Shown one piece after another: positions 57,841 through 64,000 of a stretch of 64,000 nucleotides of DNA. Below the pieces are notes generated by a model that saw only the letters and a list, made by a program, of their open reading frames with translations, was not told the DNA's origin and made no database searches. Made by a program: the position numbers and the translations under genes. Positions within the stretch are counted from its first letter, which is position 1. Each line of letters starts with the position of its first letter. Origin of the DNA: Prosopocoilus inquinatus. Its lineage: Eukaryota; Arthropoda; Insecta; Coleoptera; Lucanidae. The stretch spans positions 21,555,001 to 21,619,000 of the forward strand of contig CM069872.1 of NCBI GenBank assembly GCA_036172665.1, given 5' to 3'.

Positions 57841-58398
57841 AAGTGAAAAATGCTTGAACTGGTTCCTGGGTGGACGATGTTTCATTCTTCATCAGCTAGG
57901 TAAAGCCTGTAGATTATGCCGACCATGAAGATTATGTAGACTGGTGCTGTCTAGTAGTGGATCTCGAGAGTTCATGATATGTAGGTTCCATAGGGATGAT
58001 TTTGTCCAGAAGAATATTTAGAAGAACCAATTTTTCGGTGGGTTTCATTGTAGAGTTCATAGAGGTAATCTTGATTTCGGGTAGGAACATTGGTTTTCCT
58101 TGGGTAACTGTTTTTGTGTTGATGTATGTGTTTTCGTTGTTTCTACTGGGATCTGTTGACAGTTTTCATAAACAGATTTTAATTGCATTATTTAAAATAA
58201 GCGATCTCCTTTTTGTATCCCTTTAATCAGATTATTTTGTTGACAGCAGTACTTTTGGTTCAGCCATTTACATGGTGCTGATTTGTATTCGTATAAGTTC
58301 GGATTCATTATTAGGAAGGATTTTTTTTAGGAATGATTATTGTTTAATTTTTGGTTGGGATTAAATACACGTGATAATATGAAAATATTTCTGGGAGT

Positions 58399-59893
58399 TG
58401 CTACCTTACCTTTCCAGGAAGATAATCAGATGTTGCATCGTAACGTCAGTTTCGACGCATCCGGCAGCTAACAGTCGTGACAGGCGTGGGAGTAATCTCA
58501 AACCAACAACAACGACCCAAACAACAAAAAAAACTAACAAAAGGCGCCACTCAATTTAATTTACTTTCCGCGGGAAATTAAGAAAAACGCGGTACGTCCT
58601 TGTTAAACAAATTGTTTTATTTACACACAAAGAAAACAGTACAGTAAAAAAAAATTAATCAGTTTACAAAATAAATCACGCAGTACACCAAACAAAATAA
58701 AAGATAAATGCGACACAACAAAATTTAAGTGTTCATTAAAGTGGCGCGTACAGGCCACAAACAAAAAAAAACAAATTAAGTGATTACGCAACAAACTTGC
58801 GTTACAAACAGAAAAACAAAGGATTGATTCAAATCCCTCGTAAGGGGTCCTCTACTCGTAATGTGACGTTCGAGGTAAAACAAGCGTTCGTTGTTCGCAA
58901 CAATAATCAATTAAAAACAAAATTAAAAGGTCCGACCTTGTCCGTTGGTCAGTTAGGCGGTCCCAAATTTTCCTCGGGCCGCAACACGTCAGCCACGGAG
59001 AGGGCAAATCGACGAGTCTCGGGTCGAGTCCGTCGGCGGAAGGTAATTTCTACACTTCTCGCAGAAATTCCGAACTCCCAAACGCAAAAAAAAAGGGGGG
59101 AAGAAAAAGCCTGAAGAAAGAAACAAATATGCCCCCGTTACACACGAATCAACCAATTTCCCACACTTATTAACTCACCTGCCCTAACAAGCAGGCTTTC
59201 TGAGGAAAACGCAAAACAAGCGTTTATTGCTGCAGCAATCGCACAGGATCCGGTCAAAGCCGAAGGGGAATTTGTCCACGCAGAGGACGAATTCACGCAC
59301 AACACCAAGTGAAAATCACTCACACAAAATACATGCGATCACTGCGGGAATTAATTTGGGAATGAATCCAGAACTTGGTTCGTGGTAACGAGTTAAAACG
59401 GGGAGAACGGGGGGAGAACATTCCAGAATCATACCAATGAACCAATCCCAATAAGTGTCTGACTAAACCTCAGCCAATCAATTCGAATGTCAAAGTTCGT
59501 TTCACACGGCGGTAGAAAATGCGACATAGAATGAAATCGAAATTATAACTGACTAAGCAAAAAATATAGGGAACAAAAAAAACGCGTCAAGCCGACGCCG
59601 CGTGAAAGCCCATAAAGCGAATTGAAAACAGCCTAACACTTTTCCCTGGGTAAAATAAACAAACGTATTTTCTCAAAGAACACGAAGTCGTAAAGCAAGC
59701 GCGGAGTATGTGTAATTAAGCGCAGCCCGAAACGAGCGGCGTTGTAAAAGAGATCTGCGTCGGCGATAACAAAAGAAAGAAAAGGTTGAGTTCGCCCGCA
59801 CGCCGGCGGCTAACATGAAAACACATCTATTTTTAGCTCGCAATACAACATACAGGGTGGCTCAAAACAACCGGGGAAATTTGCACGGTAACA
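58399..59893 (-). repeat. Gypsy B 3' LTR
   Basis: It starts TGCTACCTTACCTTTCCAGG and ends TTTGCACGGTAACA. Both ends align with the LTRs of gypsy A and with the solo LTR at 26.3 kb. A region near the start with agtttcgacgcatccggcagc corresponds to agtttcggcgtcgccggccag in A. The boundary on the left is inferred from this alignment. Confidence 0.75.
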
Positions 59894-61153
59894 ATCCCAC
59901 CCTTACTTCGATGGAAATTTTACCTAAGGAAAATTTCTAGACGACTCGGGAACGCGGACGGAAACTCATAGTCTAAGACTGCGGACAAAACTTTACACAA
60001 AACGGACATTGGTCAAAGACCACGGGAAAAATTCAAACCAAACGTTACCCAAGCAGCAACACGCCCACACGGAGCACAAACCGGACTGGTACGCGAGAAG
60101 AACAAAAGGGAAACAAAGAGTCAGGTGGGGTCCGCATGTTGACAAGCATCAACATCGTCTGACCAGGAAACCACGCCACCTGGCAAACACAAGAAGAGGA
60201 AGTTAACTATACCACTCCCGATCAATACACCGCGCGGCCATGCCACTACTCAAGCAATGTTCGTTGAAATGTTACAAAATCCTCAAATACCAAAAGAGTT
60301 TCCCAGGCAACGTAAAATTTGACAGTATTCTAAGGATGCTGGGACATCCTGGAAAAGACTAACATCACCGAGAAATTTACTTGGATCCACAACAATGTAA
60401 AACAAAAAAGAAACCCGTCTGTCCAGGACTTGGCCCAAACCACAACCAACCGCGCGCGTGTCACAGACATTGAGAGGTGGCAGAGTCCTAAGACTGTAAC
60501 AACCAAGCCTGAGACAAACTTCGAAACTAAACTAAAACAAAACCGGGGTAAAAACTATGGAAATAGCAAACTACAATGAAATATACGGGACAAAATGAAT
60601 GGAAAGAGCAAATAATAACAACAAAATGAAAATCCAAACGATCTCGGTCCATCGGAAGTCTTTTCCGAAACGAGAAGAAGAAGACAAAAGGGAAGGAAAA
60701 AAAAAATTAAATGATCCGGTGATCAACGCGAAATTTTGCTATAAAGCAAGTGAAATTCGTGGTCGACTGGTAAGGTCGAACCGCGAAGCAATAAGGCACA
60801 CTACGGTACCTGAAGTCAAATCCTACTCCCAGGGCAAAACTAAAATACGGGGAAGAAAATTTTACTAAGGTTAAAAGACTCTAATCCTGGGGATCCCCTA
60901 GTCACGAGGAGTTGTCAGCTCCGTCACGAAATTTGTCTTCCAAGAAGACCCACAACGATGAATTCCTCGCCACCAACCCTGCGCTCCAAATTTGATACAA
61001 GGTCAAAATTCGTCAAAGGACCAATACAAACCCAACACAGAATTGTCAGTGGAGAAAACACCGTCCCACCAATACGACACAAAAACAAAATGAAACTCCT
61101 CACAACGAGATAAGCTCTCGTCAGGCGAAAAACAGTCACAGCCGGGAGTTTTC
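59894..61153 (-). other. Gypsy B 3' non-coding internal region
   Basis: Adjoins the LTR with atcccacccttacttcg, like gypsy A. The tract agtaaactgaagaaagtcga near 61172 recurs in gypsy A near 47369. No env-like ORF is present. Confidence 0.6.
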
Positions 61154-64000
61154 CTACTTCAGAAAAAAAAGTAAACTGAAGAAAGTCGAATCCGGGTTAT
61201 TAGCCTTCTCGTAAGCCTTTTGCAGCCTTCCTTGTACGTCCTTATAAAGCACGGCAAACTTACCGGTACGAGATTGTAGATCCTTAGGATCCTGAGGGAC
61301 AACTTCCAGAGACACATTTTTATCAGGGGTACTATCAGGGGTTAGACTACCTTTTAGGCACATCTCACGACCAAAATTGAGGAAGTATGGAGTCACACCA
61401 GTAACTTCATGACGAGCGGTTCGAAGAGCACAGGCGACCTTGGGCAAGAATAGATCCCATTTGCGGTGGTCTTCCGCCACATAAGCAGTCAACATAGACT
61501 TAATAACGCGGTTAACGCGTTCGACAGGGTTCGCCTTAGGATGATAATACGAAGTGTATGCAGGGCGTACATGGTATGACGTCAGAAGTTTTTGATACTC
61601 TTTGGACTTGAATTGGACTCCATTATCGGAAATAATGGCGCGAGGTACACCGAAAACTAAGAAAATATTTTCCTCAATGTGCTGCACAATCTTTGGGGCG
61701 GTAGCTTTACGAAGAGGAAAACACAGGGTAAATTTACTAAAACAGTCAGTAGCCACTAGGATATATTGGTAACCACGAGAAGATCTAGGGAGTGGTCCAA
61801 CAAGATCGATACTGATGACCTCCCAAGGACGAGTAATCTTGGAGTGACCTCCCATCATACCAGCTGGAGCCCTTTGTTCAGGTTTGGTACGGATACACGT
61901 CTGGCAACGGTGGACATACTTTGCCACATCAGCATGCATCTTAGGCCAATAGTAATTTTGAGCGATTCTATTATACGTCTTATAAATTCCTAGATGACCA
62001 CTGGTTGGAGAGTCATGACTTTCTTGAAGTATTTTTGACCGAGAATCCTTTGGGACAACAGTCTTCCAATGAGGTTCATCCTCAGCCAAACGATAATATG
62101 TGTTTCGGACCAGTTTATAAATGACATTTCCCTCGACACGGAAACTAGGAAACTTTTCCGGAGTCAAACGAATTTTCTTAAGGAAATTCAAGTACCAACT
62201 GTCCTGAACGTTGTCAAAATCGATGGAGTCGATAACAGGGACGGTTCGAGAAAGCATATCAGGAACAACGTGATCTTTTCCTTTGCGATGGATGACGCTA
62301 AAGTTATATTGTTGTAGGCGCACAGCCCAACGACACAATCGACCGGAAGGATTCTGCAACTTATTAAGCCAAAGGAGACAGTGATGGTCTGTGATGACCT
62401 TAAAGTGCGAACCTTCTACATAAGGCCGAAGTTTTTCTATGGCCCACAACATCGCAAGGAGTTCCTTTTCGGTTGTTGAAAAGTTACGCTCGGTTCGAGT
62501 CAACGAGCGGCTTAGATAGCAGATGACTTTCTCACCTTCGTCTTGTTCTTGGGTAAGGACAGCACCAAGACCATAATCGGATGCGTCCGTTTGAATCGTA
62601 AATTCTTTGGTGAAGTCGGGACATGAGAGAACTGGAGCAGAAACTAAGTGCTCACGAATTTTTTCCCAAGCTTCATCACAAGTCTCATCCCACCTATGCT
62701 TAGAATTTTTCTTAAGCAGGTTTGTCAAAGGGGCGATAATAGTGGAAAATCCAGGGATAAACCTCCGATACCAAGAAGCAGTTCCTATCAAACGGCGAAC
62801 TTCCTTAACCGTAGTTGGCTTAGGCATCTTAAGAATTGATTGTACCTTTTCAGGGTCAACATGAAGACCATGACGATCCTCTACATACCCTAGGTACTTG
62901 AGTTCGCTAAGACAAAAATTGCATTTTCCTTCGTTCAAGGTTAGTCCGGCCTCGGTCAGGCGTTTATGGACTTCGGAGAGTACTTCGAGATGTTTGTCGA
63001 AGGTTTGAGTCACAATAATGATGTCGTCTAAATAGACGAACACATGTGGTTCAAGATCAGCACCGATTACACAGTCGATAAATCTTTGCCAAGTTGCAGG
63101 AGAATTATGAAGACCAAAAGGCATTCTGCGAAATTGATACAAACCGCGGTTAGGTACGGTAAAAGCGGTGTATTGGCGGGATTCTTCGGCAACCGGAATT
63201 TGCCAGTATGCTGACTTGATATCTAAGGAAGATAGATACTTAGCATCTTTGAGTTTGTCAAGGGTGTTCGAGACATAAGGTAGAGGATAAGCATCCTTGG
63301 TCGTAACTTGGTTGAGCTTCCGATAGTCCACACAAAAGCGGAAAGAACCATCCTTTTTGGGTACAAGAAGAATGGGCGATGACCAAGCACTCTTAGATTT
63401 CTCAACAATTCCACGCTTAATCATGTCGTCAAGTTCTGTATCGACGATGGCTTGTCTTGCTGGCGAAATCGGGTAATATCGTTGTTTGATTGGTGGGCTA
63501 TCAGTACGGATGACGTGTTCGACCAATTGGGTACATCCTAGTTCACGGTTTCTGGAATCAGCAAACAGCTGTTCGGTCCGTTCATTAAGTTGGGTCTGTT
63601 GATCATGTGTCAGATGACCCCAAGATGTGACATGTTCGACTGAGTCAATGAATTCCTTTCCAAAACTCCACTCACCGGAGCGCAAGTCAGGGACGATGCC
63701 CATCAACTTCCAAAAATCTGCGCCGAGAATTAAGGAATGCGGCAACTCAGGAACGACAAGAACGTCGATCACTTTGACACGGTCACGAAGTTGGATAGGG
63801 GTGGTAACATTACCAGGACTACTACAGGGTTGTCCATTCGCAACAGTGCATGACGTCACATGTTTCGTAAAAGGTAAGTTTAAAGTCTGAAGGATTTCCC
63901 ATCCTGAACTGCCAACAATTGTGCGAGACGCACCTGAATCAAGGAGGCCAAGAAATGGGATGCCTAAGATGGATACAGACAGATATGGGCGTTCGTCATC
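61154..64000 (-). CDS. pol: Gypsy B Pol, partial (protease to integrase)
   Basis: The frame is open from the window edge; the first in-frame methionine at 63859 is not the true start. From N to C: protease active site LLDSGASRTIVG near 63930-63965, RT with KKDGSFRFCVDYRKLNQ and YLDD, RNase H with IQTDASDYGLGAVL, an integrase zinc domain with an intact HRCQTC pair, and the core boxes ISIDLVGPL, IISDNGVQF and NPVERVNR. Unlike gypsy A, protease and RT share one frame. The C-terminus is cut short: after LQKAYEKA the frame runs into NNPDSTFFSLLFFLK, which is encoded by the 3' non-coding tract. About 80 residues including the GPF module are therefore deleted. The enzyme domains otherwise look functional. 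Confidence 0.92.
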   Translation of the reverse strand, partial: DDERPYLSVSILGIPFLGLLDSGASRTIVGSSGWEILQTLNLPFTKHVTSCTVANGQPCSSPGNVTTPIQLRDRVKVIDVLVVPELPHSLILGADFWKLMGIVPDLRSGEWSFGKEFIDSVEHVTSWGHLTHDQQTQLNERTEQLFADSRNRELGCTQLVEHVIRTDSPPIKQRYYPISPARQAIVDTELDDMIKRGIVEKSKSAWSSPILLVPKKDGSFRFCVDYRKLNQVTTKDAYPLPYVSNTLDKLKDAKYLSSLDIKSAYWQIPVAEESRQYTAFTVPNRGLYQFRRMPFGLHNSPATWQRFIDCVIGADLEPHVFVYLDDIIIVTQTFDKHLEVLSEVHKRLTEAGLTLNEGKCNFCLSELKYLGYVEDRHGLHVDPEKVQSILKMPKPTTVKEVRRLIGTASWYRRFIPGFSTIIAPLTNLLKKNSKHRWDETCDEAWEKIREHLVSAPVLSCPDFTKEFTIQTDASDYGLGAVLTQEQDEGEKVICYLSRSLTRTERNFSTTEKELLAMLWAIEKLRPYVEGSHFKVITDHHCLLWLNKLQNPSGRLCRWAVRLQQYNFSVIHRKGKDHVVPDMLSRTVPVIDSIDFDNVQDSWYLNFLKKIRLTPEKFPSFRVEGNVIYKLVRNTYYRLAEDEPHWKTVVPKDSRSKILQESHDSPTSGHLGIYKTYNRIAQNYYWPKMHADVAKYVHRCQTCIRTKPEQRAPAGMMGGHSKITRPWEVISIDLVGPLPRSSRGYQYILVATDCFSKFTLCFPLRKATAPKIVQHIEENIFLVFGVPRAIISDNGVQFKSKEYQKLLTSYHVRPAYTSYYHPKANPVERVNRVIKSMLTAYVAEDHRKWDLFLPKVACALRTARHEVTGVTPYFLNFGREMCLKGSLTPDSTPDKNVSLEVVPQDPKDLQSRTGKFAVLYKDVQGRLQKAYEKANNPDSTFFSLLFFLK

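Larger units (their letters stand above)
58399..64000 (-). mobile_element. Ty3/gypsy retrotransposon B (cut by window edge)
   Basis: A 3' LTR at 58399-59893 is followed on the plus strand by about 1.2 kb of non-coding sequence and then pol on the minus strand to the window edge. The protein is closely similar to gypsy A (most residues identical in RT and integrase), but the LTRs are clearly diverged. The 5' part and second LTR lie beyond 64000. Confidence 0.9.

Overview
This window reads as a gene-poor, AT-rich stretch of an arthropod genome, most likely an insect. That call rests on the mix of transposon families: many piggyBac lineages, Tc1/mariner, Tigger/pogo, hAT, Merlin, Ty3/gypsy LTR elements and an R2-type non-LTR fragment. 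I cannot name a species. I found no convincing host gene, rRNA, tRNA or CRISPR array. Almost everything that can be recognised is a transposable element (TE) or its relic, often with termini and target-site duplications (TSDs) still readable.

Layout. 1-5.3 kb: two decayed piggyBac elements around a Tc1 relic. 5.3-7.8 kb: inverted-repeat elements without coding capacity, one nested in another. 8.0-10.2 kb: two Tc1/mariner-superfamily relics in tandem. 10.5-11.4 kb: an old, diverged palindrome. 11.6-15.3 kb: a 3.66 kb foldback element with 1.16 kb arms and a TTAT TSD. 15.3-18.2 kb: mostly unassigned, with a 347 bp MITE. 18.2-22.7 kb: a piggyBac element with an intact 591-codon transposase, interrupted by a Tigger element. 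23.5-25.8 kb: a decayed piggyBac with clear ends. 25.9-28.4 kb: a Tc1 relic split by a solo gypsy LTR. 29.2-30.7 kb: the N-terminal part of an R2-type protein with no reverse transcriptase. 31.2-34.5 kb: an LTR element with unequal LTRs. 35.0-36.0 kb: a Merlin transposase. 36.5-38.8 kb: a piggyBac element with an intact 590-codon transposase. 41.3-44.4 kb: a hAT element with an exact 8 bp TSD. 45.7-53.6 kb: a young Ty3/gypsy element with near-identical LTRs. 55.8-56.7 kb: the 5' part of another piggyBac. 58.4-64.0 kb: a second gypsy element cut by the window edge.

The most striking property is orientation. Of 19 elements whose sense strand can be read, 18 lie on the minus strand; the only exception is a 0.1 kb hAT scrap at 36.3 kb. 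A plus-strand transcript across the window would be antisense to nearly every transposon. Unistranded piRNA clusters have this architecture, but a long intron of a plus-strand gene could also produce it.

A second theme is that the piggyBac families each carry their own short palindromes close to a terminus or just upstream of the transposase start. These are plausible transposase-binding or autoregulatory sites. Two of the piggyBac elements keep an uninterrupted ORF with all three catalytic aspartates and the cysteine-rich tail, so they are the best candidates for recent activity.
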